A DNA stretch of 39,053 nt from an uncultured Lachnospiraceae bacterium (GTDB taxonomy: Bacteria > Bacillota > Clostridia > Lachnospirales > Lachnospiraceae): NCBI GenBank assembly GCA_910586725.1, contig CAJUJL010000027.1, positions 1-39,053 of the forward strand. Reading direction: 5' to 3'. The translations under genes were made by a program, and so were the position numbers. A model generated the notes under the pieces. It saw nothing but the letters and a program-made list of their open reading frames with translations. It ran no database searches and was not told the origin of the DNA. This document shows positions 1 through 6,886 of the stretch, piece by piece (position 1 is the stretch's first letter; the number at the start of each line of letters is the position of its first letter).

Positions 1-347
1 TTGGTCGCCCATACTTTCAGATGGAACGCCACCTGGATCGACGCAACTTCCGTTGTCTGCGCTTTCAAATCAATCGTAATCCACTGATCCCCCTTTTGCG
101 TATGGTTTCCTTTCATATAACCGCCCGACCATCTGCTGTTTTCATCATTCACGCCGTCGACTGCCTTGTCGCCCGTGCATCCGCTTACATTCGGTTCCAG
201 TCCCGACACTTCCACAGGCTTATTTAACGCAACATTACTTTCAGCGGCAGATACGTCTGCCGTTCCTGTAAAAAACGGCCCGAACAGACTTCCAAAAAAC
301 ATCGTCATTGTCAGAATGCCTGACAAAATCTGTTTCCCTGTTTTCAT
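1..347 (-). CDS. Secreted discoidin (F5/8 type C) domain protein, N-terminal part
   Basis: Reading leftward from the ATG at 347, 115 residues are visible before the window ends, so the gene is cut at its 3' end. It starts MKTGKQILSG, has a hydrophobic stretch to about residue 27 and a likely signal-peptidase site near VSA-AES (about residue 34). The mature part begins NVALNKPVEVSG and continues DKAVDGVNDENSRW and DQWITIDL, the typical start of a coagulation factor 5/8 type C (CBM32-like) sugar-binding fold. Clostridia use these domains as modules in large secreted glycosidases, so a catalytic domain may lie outside the window; that is inference. A GGAGGAAAGG ribosome binding site (351-360) lies directly upstream, and a good promoter is at 399-427. 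The domain call is firm; the full protein's role is unknown. Confidence 0.85.
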   Translation of the reverse strand, partial: MKTGKQILSGILTMTMFFGSLFGPFFTGTADVSAAESNVALNKPVEVSGLEPNVSGCTGDKAVDGVNDENSRWSGGYMKGNHTQKGDQWITIDLKAQTTEVASIQVAFHLKVWAT

Positions 348-398
348 TTTCCTTTCCTCCCTCAATCAATTTTCCCAAAACAGCGTATGCTTGCCAAT

Positions 399-427
399 AT
401 TATACCTTTCCCCTGCTCTTATGTCTA
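399..427 (-). promoter_or_regulatory. Promoter of the discoidin-domain gene
   Basis: On the minus strand, TAGACA (427-422) and TATAAT (404-399) are separated by 17 bp, one mismatch from the housekeeping consensus. It sits in the 108-bp gap after the hemC-cobA-hemD stop and about 50 bp upstream of the ATG at 347, so the secreted protein probably has its own transcription start. I saw no convincing terminator for the hem genes in this gap. Confidence 0.7.
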
Positions 428-455
428 TCTTTTTGCCTGTCCTGCCACTTTTTTA

Positions 456-2858
456 TTATGCTTCATTTTCTTTGGCATTCAAACACGTCCAAAGCAGCGA
501 CTCATAGGAAGCCGTTTTGGCTTCGTAAGCTACATGGATTCCGTAGTTTTCAAGACGCTCTGTCGTCTTTGGCCCGATGCTGTACACCCTGCAGGAACCA
601 AATTCTTTTCCGTACGCTTCGATCAGCCGTTCCGCCGAAGAAGCGCATGTAAAAAAAACGCCGTCATATGCTTCATAAAATACCCTGGCTGTTTCTTCCT
701 GCTTTACCGCACAATTCTCATAAACGATAACCTCTTTAAGATCGCAGAATTCTTCTGCTGCCGCCCTCCAATTGCCGTCTGCGTTTTTCGCTTTGAAATA
801 CCATGCCTTTTGGCGCAGGGCATTCGAATCGCCGCCGGATGCGTCCGCATTTTTATTCTCTGTCAAACGCTTCCGAAACGACTGTAAAAACGCGTCGCTG
901 CAAAAACACTCCGGCACAAAATCTGCCGTAAGCCCATACTCCTGCAGCGCTTCCGCGGTCTTTTCCCCAATCGCCGCAATCTTGCATACGGCAAGCGTCC
1001 GCACATCCAGTCCCGACGAAAAGAAACTGTAAAAAAACGCCTCCACGCCGTTTCTGCTTGTAAAAATCAGCCAGTCCACGTCCAAAAACTGGTCTGACGT
1101 AAAGTTCTGACGAATCTTTTGAATCTCACCCACCTGAATTTCCTCCGTCAAAGCTCCCGCATCTTCCAAAAGCCGCCCAAGCCGGCTTTTGCCCGGGCCG
1201 ATTTTGGGAATCAAATATTTCTTTCCAAACAAAGGACGGCTTTCAAACACATTTAATTTTTCCCGAAGCGATACCGCGTCTCCGACGACGATTATGGCAG
1301 GAGACGTTATGCCGGAAGCGGCGGCGTCCGCTTCCAGATGCAAAAGATCCGACACGCAGGTTTTCTGACGATGCGTTGCGGCATGGGAAATCACCGCGGC
1401 TTTCGTATCTTCCCGCATCCCGGCCGACAGCAATCCTCTGGCAATCTCCCCCGCTTTTGAAAGTCCCATCAAAAATATGCACGTCTCTTTTCCGTCCGCC
1501 ATGGCCTGAAAATCAAGCTCCGGAGGTTCTCCGCTTTTTTCGTGAGCCGTCACTACATGAAATCCCTTAGAAATCCCACGGTGCGTCACCGGAATCCCAG
1601 CATATGCCGGACCGGCAATCGCGGAGCTGACGCCCGGAACCAGCTCGAAAGACACGCCGCTCTCCCGCAAATAAAGCCCTTCTTCCCCGCCGCGTCCAAA
1701 AACATACGGATCCCCGCCTTTTAGCCGGACAACCGTCTTATGTTCCATGCTTTTCTGCACCAAAAGACGGTTGATTTCCTCCTGCGGCATCGTATGGTTT
1801 TTACATTCTTTTCCCACATAGATCTGCTCGCAGCCTTTCTTCGTCTCGTTTAAAAGTTCAAAAGGAACGAGCCTGTCATAAATGACACAGTCCGCGCGCC
1901 GAAGCGCAGACAGCCCTTTTACCGTAATCAGTCCCGGATCGCCCGGCCCTGCGCCGACCAGAAACACCGTTCCCGCAATCTGACGCCGGATACATGCGGC
2001 CGCAGAAACGGAAAGCCTGTTGACGTCTTCTCCGCGAACCGTCGCAAAGGCCGTCTTTGTTCCATCTTCCTTTCCAAACATCACATCCAGCCGGTACCGG
2101 TTATTTTCTTCCCGTCTGCAAAAAGCCCCCACAGGAGCCTGGCAGCTTCCCCCGATTTCTTTTAAAAATCCCCGTTCCGCCAGGACTGCATGTTCCGTCT
2201 CTTCGTCGGAAAGAGCGTTTATCATTTTTAACAGCTCCTCTTGTCCTGTTTTTACTTCAATTGCCAAAACGCCCTGCGCGGGAGCCGGAATCATTTCTTC
2301 CGGTTCCAGGTACCGGGTGATGTTTTCTTCCATGCCAAGCCTGTGAAGCCCCGCCGCGGCAAGCACAATGCCGTCGAACGGCTCTTGCCGCATTTTTTGA
2401 ATCCGCGTTTCCACATTGCCGCGTATGCCTATAATCCGCACATGCGGCCAAAGCTTTTTTAACTGCATTTCCCTGCGTTTGCTGCCCGTTCCAATGACGG
2501 CTCCCTCGGGCAATTCTTCCGGAGATTTTTTTTCACGCAGAATCAATACGTCTCTGGGATCCTCCCGCATCCACGCTCTGGCAAACATAAGCCCCTCCGC
2601 GGGCTCCGATGGCATATCTTTCATACTGTGTACCGCGATATGGATTTCTCCGGATAAAAGCTTTTCTTCAATTTCTCTGACAAACGCGCCTTTGTCGCCA
2701 ATCTGACGCAGCGGCCGGTCTAAAATCAAATCTCCCTTTGTCTTTATGGTCAAAAGCTCAAAAGAATCCTCCCGATACGCCTCCGAAAGCCTGTTTCTCA
2801 CCCAGTTTGCCTGTGCGAGCGCAAGCTTTGATCCTCTTGTTCCAATTACATATTTCAT
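456..2858 (-). CDS. HemC-CobA-HemD triple fusion (tetrapyrrole synthesis)
   Basis: An 800-residue protein joins three consecutive tetrapyrrole enzymes. Residues 1 to about 293 are hydroxymethylbilane synthase: GTRGSKLALAQ at the start, catalytic Asp in HSMKDMP (Asp81), and the dipyrromethane cofactor Cys in GGSCQAPVGAF (Cys239). Residues about 297-540 are uroporphyrinogen-III C-methyltransferase (SAM-dependent, gives precorrin-2): VGAGPGDPGLIT near 301 and RLKGGDPYVFGRGGEE at 378-393. Residues about 545-800 are uroporphyrinogen-III synthase, the least conserved part (WLIFTSRNGVEAFF, AAIGEKTAEAL). CobA-HemD fusions are common in clostridia; adding HemC at the front is less usual. The reading frame is uninterrupted, so this is not a frameshift artefact within the window. 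An AGGAG site precedes the ATG. hemA lies 17 bp upstream, so the two are almost certainly cotranscribed. The methyltransferase domain directs flux to sirohaem or corrinoids rather than haem. Confidence 0.95.
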   Translation of the reverse strand: MKYVIGTRGSKLALAQANWVRNRLSEAYREDSFELLTIKTKGDLILDRPLRQIGDKGAFVREIEEKLLSGEIHIAVHSMKDMPSEPAEGLMFARAWMREDPRDVLILREKKSPEELPEGAVIGTGSKRREMQLKKLWPHVRIIGIRGNVETRIQKMRQEPFDGIVLAAAGLHRLGMEENITRYLEPEEMIPAPAQGVLAIEVKTGQEELLKMINALSDEETEHAVLAERGFLKEIGGSCQAPVGAFCRREENNRYRLDVMFGKEDGTKTAFATVRGEDVNRLSVSAAACIRRQIAGTVFLVGAGPGDPGLITVKGLSALRRADCVIYDRLVPFELLNETKKGCEQIYVGKECKNHTMPQEEINRLLVQKSMEHKTVVRLKGGDPYVFGRGGEEGLYLRESGVSFELVPGVSSAIAGPAYAGIPVTHRGISKGFHVVTAHEKSGEPPELDFQAMADGKETCIFLMGLSKAGEIARGLLSAGMREDTKAAVISHAATHRQKTCVSDLLHLEADAAASGITSPAIIVVGDAVSLREKLNVFESRPLFGKKYLIPKIGPGKSRLGRLLEDAGALTEEIQVGEIQKIRQNFTSDQFLDVDWLIFTSRNGVEAFFYSFFSSGLDVRTLAVCKIAAIGEKTAEALQEYGLTADFVPECFCSDAFLQSFRKRLTENKNADASGGDSNALRQKAWYFKAKNADGNWRAAAEEFCDLKEVIVYENCAVKQEETARVFYEAYDGVFFTCASSAERLIEAYGKEFGSCRVYSIGPKTTERLENYGIHVAYEAKTASYESLLWTCLNAKENEA

Positions 2859-2875
2859 GCATTCTGCTCCTGCCT

Positions 2876-4102
2876 CTAAATTTGAAAAAGCCGCTGTATC
2901 AGCCGCTTGTATTCTTCCTGCTTTTCTGTGGAATCCAGACGCTTCAGCTCATGGATCGGCTCCCGCAAAAGCCGCTGAAGCGAAGCGTTTAACACTTTCT
3001 TTAAAAGTTTTTTCTCGCGTTCTCCAAGTTCCATTTTTCGATTTAAAAAAGAAAAAGCGTCTTCCACAATCGTACTGCACCGCTGCTGTAAAGATTCGAT
3101 GGTTTCATCCATGCGGCTTTGGTGCAGCCAGCAAATTGTCTCCTGCAGCGCGTCTTCCATCCTGCCTCTGCTCTCTGCGACCAGACGCTCCCTTTCTTTT
3201 TGATTTTGCTCTGCAATCAGCTGCAGCGTATCCAGATTGATCAGATCGACAAGCGGATCCTTGGAAAATCCGGTATCTATATCCCTTGGCGCCGCCAGAT
3301 CCAGCATTGCCGTCTGCTTTTGGGGATGAAAATCGACCTGTTTTATAATCAGATGGGGAGAAGACGTTGCACTGACGATGATGTCGCAGTCCCCGATGAT
3401 TTGCCGCCATGTTTCATAAGGAATCACTGCAAGGCTGGGAAACGTCTCTATCAGACGTTTCGCATGGGCGTAGGTCCGGCTGCACGCCACAACGGATACC
3501 TTTGGATATTCGTAAATATACTGCAATGCAAGCGCCGCCGTCTTTCCGCTTCCAATGACTAAAATCCGCTTTCCTGAAATGCCGCAGACTTCTTCTAATT
3601 TCCGGATTCCGATGTAGCTGACGGACAGCGGCCTTTCACTGATTTTAAATTCTGTCTTGACTTTTTTGGCGCAGGTAACGGCGTCCCGGACGATTTTATT
3701 TAATTCTTTGCCCGCATACCCCATTGCCCTGGCGTACGCCACCGCCTCTTTTACCTGTCCTAAAATCTGATCCTCCCCAAGCGCCAGCGATTCCAGCCCC
3801 GCCGCAACGCGAAAAAGATATGCCATTGCGTCTTCCCCGGAAAGCTCCGTCAGATAATCCCGGACAATCACGTCCGGAAACAGTTCTTCGTAGATACCTC
3901 GAAGCCGCGCTTTCTGCCCGTCTGTCTCAAAAATATAGTAAACCTCGCTTCTGTTGCAGGTAGACAGCGCCATGCACTGCTCTACGCCGACGCGCTCTGC
4001 TTTCCGGAAAAACGCAAGCTTTTTGTCGTCGGTAAACGCCGTTTTATCCCGGATATTTAGCTGCGCGTTTTTATAATTGATCCCCAAAAAACCAAACTGC
4101 AT
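2876..4102 (-). CDS. hemA: Glutamyl-tRNA reductase
   Basis: A 408-residue cytoplasmic enzyme that reduces glutamyl-tRNA(Glu) with NADPH to glutamate-1-semialdehyde, the first committed step of the C5 tetrapyrrole pathway. Visible motifs are the catalytic cysteine in LSTCNRSEVYY (Cys49), the LALGEDQILGQVKEA segment, the NADPH-binding VIGSGKTAALAL segment and the C-terminal helical dimerisation region. Length is normal for the family. The ATG follows an AAGGGG ribosome binding site. It is the first gene of a two-gene unit with the hemC-cobA-hemD fusion. Its substrate-channelling partner hemL is not adjacent but lies at 12078, about 8 kb upstream. Confidence 0.96.
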   Translation of the reverse strand: MQFGFLGINYKNAQLNIRDKTAFTDDKKLAFFRKAERVGVEQCMALSTCNRSEVYYIFETDGQKARLRGIYEELFPDVIVRDYLTELSGEDAMAYLFRVAAGLESLALGEDQILGQVKEAVAYARAMGYAGKELNKIVRDAVTCAKKVKTEFKISERPLSVSYIGIRKLEEVCGISGKRILVIGSGKTAALALQYIYEYPKVSVVACSRTYAHAKRLIETFPSLAVIPYETWRQIIGDCDIIVSATSSPHLIIKQVDFHPQKQTAMLDLAAPRDIDTGFSKDPLVDLINLDTLQLIAEQNQKERERLVAESRGRMEDALQETICWLHQSRMDETIESLQQRCSTIVEDAFSFLNRKMELGEREKKLLKKVLNASLQRLLREPIHELKRLDSTEKQEEYKRLIQRLFQI

Positions 4103-4128
4103 GGTTTTTCCCCTTTTTGTTTTCTTTC

Positions 4129-4158
4129 ATTTTACCGCAGCCTAAGGCACAGCGTCAA
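4129..4158 (-). promoter_or_regulatory. Putative hemA promoter
   Basis: Minus-strand TTGACG (4158-4153) and TAAAAT (4134-4129) with an 18-bp spacer, giving a start about 20 bp before the hemA ATG. The -35 box lies inside TTCATTGACG, which shares nine bases (TTCATTGAC) with the -35 region of the minus promoter at 4840-4868 in the neighbouring XRE islet. Confidence 0.6.
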
Positions 4159-4190
4159 TGAATTTTCCCGGTTTTGGAAAAATACAATAA

Positions 4191-4223
4191 AAAGCGAGTA
4201 TCCCTGTATGGAATACTCACTCT
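4191..4223 (-). terminator. Terminator after the small-gene unit
   Basis: Arms GAGTAT (4196-4201) and ATACTC (4213-4218), extended by a CC/GG pair inside, are followed on the minus strand by CTTTTTATT. It lies between the RHH gene and the hemA promoter and would separate the islet from hemA. Confidence 0.55.
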
Positions 4224-4311
4224 TTTCATTATCTTAACTGATTGAAATTGCTTTCTGCGACAGTCCCTTTTCCGCGCCAAAACAAACAGACGTCCTTACG
4301 GATTTTTACGG

Positions 4312-4521
4312 TCAATTCCAATTAATTTGTAGCTGTTTTTTGTTCTCTGCGCAATCCGAAAGATATAGATTGATAAGCGTTTGATATGGAATACCGGAAA
4401 ACTTAGACTGTAATTTAAAGTAATCTATCGTATCTGCGTCAATGTTAATGGTAATCTGTTTCTTTAATCTGCCAGAATCAGGTATTTTACCATCTTTTCT
4501 AAAATCATATTTTTCATTCAT
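4312..4521 (-). CDS. Ribbon-helix-helix (CopG/BrnA-like) small DNA-binding protein
   Basis: A 69-residue protein. Residues about 20-60 (KKQITINIDADTIDYFKLQS, then GIPYQTLINLYLSDCA) match the ribbon-helix-helix fold of CopG/BrnA-type antitoxins: a basic beta-strand followed by two helices, with the GIPYQTLIN turn typical of the group. Such proteins are usually type II antitoxins that bind their own promoter. An AGAGGT ribosome binding site precedes the ATG. It is the second gene of a small unit expressed from the promoter at 4840-4868. No intact toxin is present; a 28-residue open stretch just upstream (4536-4622) may be a toxin remnant. It may therefore be an orphan antitoxin or a plain repressor. 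Confidence 0.7.
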   Translation of the reverse strand: MNEKYDFRKDGKIPDSGRLKKQITINIDADTIDYFKLQSKFSGIPYQTLINLYLSDCAENKKQLQINWN

Positions 4522-4535
4522 GACAATACCTCTTA

Positions 4536-4622
4536 TTACAATTCATGATGCCTCGTGAATCCTGCCCAGATCTTCTTATCTGCCAACTGGTATACAATCC
4601 GTCTCCTCTGCTCCTTTATCAT
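4536..4622 (-). pseudogene. Possible C-terminal remnant of a RelE-type toxin
   Basis: A short frame, ending with a stop 14 bp before the RHH gene, reads QRRRIVYQLADKK followed by IWAGFTRHHEL. The pattern RIVY, acidic turn, strand, then an aromatic/His end resembles the C-terminus of RelE/Txe-superfamily toxins, and toxin-before-antitoxin order fits some families. It overlaps the end of the 75-residue gene in another frame and has no recognisable N-terminal part. The similarity is short and could be chance. Confidence 0.22.
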
Positions 4623-4803
4623 CCAGCTTTGCCGTTAATGCATATGGATCCGTGCTTTTTACCCTCATACAACCATGCGCATCCCGCATAGCTTTCGCCA
4701 ATATTAACACCATAACCTGATTCTCAAGGGAAAGATCCCCTGTATGATTGATAATTTCATCCAATAAATCTGTCTTGTTTCCAAAACGTCCATTTTCTTC
4801 CAA
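4576..4803 (-). CDS. Small unknown protein, TTG start
   Basis: A 75-residue acidic protein I do not recognise (starts MEENGRFGNKTDLL, then GDLSLENQVMVLILAKAMRD). The start codon is TTG at 4803, supported by an unusually strong GGGGGGAGGAAAG ribosome binding site a few bases upstream and a perfect consensus promoter at 4840-4868. No signal peptide or membrane segment is visible; the centre is probably a single amphipathic helix. It heads a two-gene unit with the RHH protein and is divergent from the XRE regulator, so it is probably controlled by it. Confidence 0.65.
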   Translation of the reverse strand: MEENGRFGNKTDLLDEIINHTGDLSLENQVMVLILAKAMRDAHGCMRVKSTDPYALTAKLDDKGAEETDCIPVGR

Positions 4804-4839
4804 TCTTTCCTCCCCCCTTCCATAATGATTTGTGAATGA

Positions 4840-4868
4840 ATTATAACACTTGAATATATCACTGTCAA
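4840..4868 (-). promoter_or_regulatory. Consensus promoter of the small-gene unit
   Basis: TTGACA (4868-4863) and TATAAT (4845-4840) with exactly 17 bp between them, both perfect consensus on the minus strand. The -35 box is within TTCATTGACA, a half-site of the palindromes at 4886-4906 and 4910-4920. A promoter this strong next to a repressor gene is normally held off by that repressor. Confidence 0.85.
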
Positions 4869-4885
4869 TGAAAATATAAATTTAG

Positions 4886-4906
4886 TAATTCATTGATAAT
4901 GAATTA
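4886..4906. promoter_or_regulatory. Palindromic operator between divergent promoters
   Basis: Nine-base perfect inverted repeat, TAATTCATT (4886-4894) and AATGAATTA (4898-4906), around GAT. The core ATTCATT/AATGAAT recurs in relaxed form at 4910-4920 (CATTG-A-CAATG) and as a half-site at 4863-4872. It is positioned between the two divergent -35 boxes and is the likely binding site of the XRE protein encoded at 4959. Confidence 0.7.
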
Positions 4907-4909
4907 AAG

Positions 4910-4940
4910 CATTGACAATGAATTTTTAGTAAGATATAAT
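4910..4940 (+). promoter_or_regulatory. Consensus promoter of the XRE gene with overlapping operator
   Basis: TTGACA (4912-4917) and TATAAT (4935-4940), 17-bp spacer, both perfect. The -35 hexamer lies wholly inside the palindrome CATTGACAATG (4910-4920), so binding there would block RNA polymerase. This arrangement indicates autoregulation of the XRE gene. A GAGGTG ribosome binding site is at 4948-4953. Confidence 0.85.
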
Positions 4941-4958
4941 TCATTTTGAGGTGATTAC

Positions 4959-5303
4959 ATGGAAACTTTAGGGGACAGACTTAATTACGCCCGAAAAAAA
5001 AGAGGCTACACACAGGATTCCCTCGCTGAAACAATAGGCGTATCGCGCGGCGTAATCTTTAACCTTGAAAAAAACAAGACAAAACCACAGACCATCGTTA
5101 TCAACGCCATCTGCCAGACGCTGAAGATCAACAGAGAATGGCTCATGGACGGTATTGGAAATATGGAAGAGGCAAGCGAAAAATCTCAAAGCGCAATGAT
5201 ACTGGCGGAACTCTATGAAGTTGCCAAAGAATTGTCAGAAGATGAACAACTCTATCTGCTAGACACGGTAAAGGCATTAAAAAAACGATTAAGCAGAAAT
5301 TAA
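4959..5303 (+). CDS. XRE-family transcriptional repressor
   Basis: A 114-residue regulator and the only confident plus-strand gene in the window. Residues about 4-62 form a Cro/C1-type helix-turn-helix: LGDRLNYARKKRGYTQDSLA, then GVSRGVIFNLEKNKTKPQ, then LKINREWLMDGIGNM. Residues about 65-114 are a helical tail (AELYEVAKELSEDEQLYLLD), probably for dimerisation. Prophage repressors and toxin-antitoxin or ICE regulators look like this. It is transcribed from a perfect promoter whose -35 box is inside a palindrome, and is divergent from two small genes. I infer that it represses both promoters. No integrase or phage gene is near, so this is either a remnant of a mobile element or a stand-alone islet. 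Confidence 0.88.
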   Translation: METLGDRLNYARKKRGYTQDSLAETIGVSRGVIFNLEKNKTKPQTIVINAICQTLKINREWLMDGIGNMEEASEKSQSAMILAELYEVAKELSEDEQLYLLDTVKALKKRLSRN

Positions 5304-5320
5304 GACGGCATGATGTAAAT

Positions 5321-5355
5321 AAAACAGGAGCTGTTGTAAAATCAGCTCCTGTTTT
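5321..5355. terminator. Bidirectional rho-independent terminator
   Basis: A perfect 13-base stem, AAAACAGGAGCTG (5321-5333) and CAGCTCCTGTTTT (5343-5355), with a 9-base loop and T-runs on both strands. It lies between the convergent ends of the XRE gene and the LRR gene and can stop transcription from both sides. Confidence 0.93.
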
Positions 5356-5365
5356 TCATATAAAA

Positions 5366-6658
5366 TTACAAATCCAATTCTTCCTCTGAGCGAAATGTAA
5401 ACCATTGCTCGGAAGGCACGTCGCAGTCATGCTGCTTATAAAAGTTTTTATAGACTTCCAGAGAATTTTCCGGCACGTGAAGTTCCCTGCAAAAAATCGG
5501 AAGAGGGCTCCGCTCTGGTATGCAATTTAAAATTTCAGGCGGTTTTTCTCCCAAAAAATATACTTTTTTTGCATCTCCAAGATCAGTTAAAGCAGGATCT
5601 GTAGCAGATTTTAATGTTTTGGGAAAGACCGTTTTTTCCAAGGAATAAATCATTCCTCTAAAATTTACGATACTGTGGGTATTGTCCAAATTTTCCACCT
5701 GGGGAGAAATCAGAATCGTTTTGTCTTTCCCTGCTATCACGACAGACAGACTTTTTTTGGCAGTATTGTAAATGCACCTTCCATCCCGCGCATACACCTG
5801 ATTTTCTGCAGAAACCGTCACGTCTTTGATATACTCATTCTGCCCAAGAAGCGGCCGTTCAAACGCTTTTCCCTCAATTTCCGTAACGGACGCAGGAATG
5901 TTTACTGTCCGGCTGATGCAATTGTTAAACGCATATTGTTTAATGATTTTAATTCCTTCCGGAATCTGAAAATTCTCATTTCCCGGCAATGCATAAACCA
6001 AAGCCTGATTCTCATTGGCAATCACACAATGATCCCTGACAGTATAAGTTTGATTTTTCGGAGACAGGCGCATTTTTTTCAAACTGGGACACCCCTGAAA
6101 TGCAGCCGGATCCAGATACTTTAATTTTTCCGGAAGCGTAACTGTCTTTAAATTGATGCACCCATAAAAAGTCTCTTCTTTCAGTTCTTCCACTTTAGGC
6201 GGAATCACAACGGACTTCAAAGCCGTTAATCCACAAAATGTCGTAGCCTCCATCACTGTAACCGATTTTGGAATTATAACTTTTTTAATCGTGGTGTTTG
6301 TTACCGCGCTTCTATAATAATTATGAAACCGTTCCACATAAGCCCCAAAAATATTTTTGGTATAGTCTCTTTCCTTATATTTCTTATCATAATAACCGAT
6401 GCGGGTAACTTTTTTGCCTTTTAATTTCGAGGGTATGGATAAAGATTTCGCTTTCTTTTTCTTTATATCAATTTTATAAATCCATGCTTTTTTGCCATCT
6501 TTCGATTTATATGCATGATATGTAAACGCACCCACTCTTTTCTGAAACGGCTTTTTATAATTCCATGCCGTTTCCTCTGCCTGGGTAATTTCTGTAAATC
6601 CAAACAAAATAAACAATGCCAGTACGGCACACAACAGTATCGGAAGCTTCTTTTTCAT
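5366..6658 (-). CDS. Secreted BspA-type leucine-rich repeat protein
   Basis: A 430-residue secreted protein. The start at 6658 is chosen because MKKKLPILLCAVLALFILFG is a classic signal peptide and an AAAGGGG ribosome binding site lies just before it; an upstream in-frame extension to 6763 has no such support. The mature part has an N-terminal beta-rich region (about 30-100) followed by type-5 LRRs of the BspA kind: IKKVIIPKSVTVMEATTFCG, LKSVVIPPKVEELKEETFYG, LKTVTLPEKLKYLDPAAFQG, then IKIIKQYAFNNC. There is no sortase motif or other anchor at the C-terminus. Such proteins bind host or microbial surfaces in gut and oral anaerobes; the ligand is unknown. A shared terminator follows the stop. 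Confidence 0.88.
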   Translation of the reverse strand: MKKKLPILLCAVLALFILFGFTEITQAEETAWNYKKPFQKRVGAFTYHAYKSKDGKKAWIYKIDIKKKKAKSLSIPSKLKGKKVTRIGYYDKKYKERDYTKNIFGAYVERFHNYYRSAVTNTTIKKVIIPKSVTVMEATTFCGLTALKSVVIPPKVEELKEETFYGCINLKTVTLPEKLKYLDPAAFQGCPSLKKMRLSPKNQTYTVRDHCVIANENQALVYALPGNENFQIPEGIKIIKQYAFNNCISRTVNIPASVTEIEGKAFERPLLGQNEYIKDVTVSAENQVYARDGRCIYNTAKKSLSVVIAGKDKTILISPQVENLDNTHSIVNFRGMIYSLEKTVFPKTLKSATDPALTDLGDAKKVYFLGEKPPEILNCIPERSPLPIFCRELHVPENSLEVYKNFYKQHDCDVPSEQWFTFRSEEELDL

Positions 6659-6841
6659 AAGCACATCCCCTTTCATTTTCCCAATAAATAACCGTTTCTT
6701 TTTTACCGGCCGTGCAAAATGTATTTTGCAAAACAACCTTCTTGTCCTTATTTTTTGTATCAATTAAATAATAACATATTTTTTTCTTTTTGCATATACT
6801 TGATTTGTAAACAAAAACTTTACATTATGAAATGCAACACC

Positions 6842-6877
6842 AAAAAAACGACGCCATCTCAAATGACTGCGCCGTTT
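6842..6877 (-). terminator. Terminator after DAHP synthase
   Basis: On the minus strand, stem AAACGGCGC (6877-6869) with GCGTCGTTT (6854-6846), one mismatch, followed by seven T residues, 10 bp after the stop at 6887. The remaining gap up to 6658 is AT-rich and should hold the LRR promoter, which I could not place with confidence. Confidence 0.8.
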
Positions 6878-6886
6878 CTTCCGAAT

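Noticed and set aside
428..470. Possible terminator after the hemC-cobA-hemD fusion
   Set aside because: T-rich and A-rich tracts are present, but I could not form a stable GC-rich stem; the unit may read through into the next gene.
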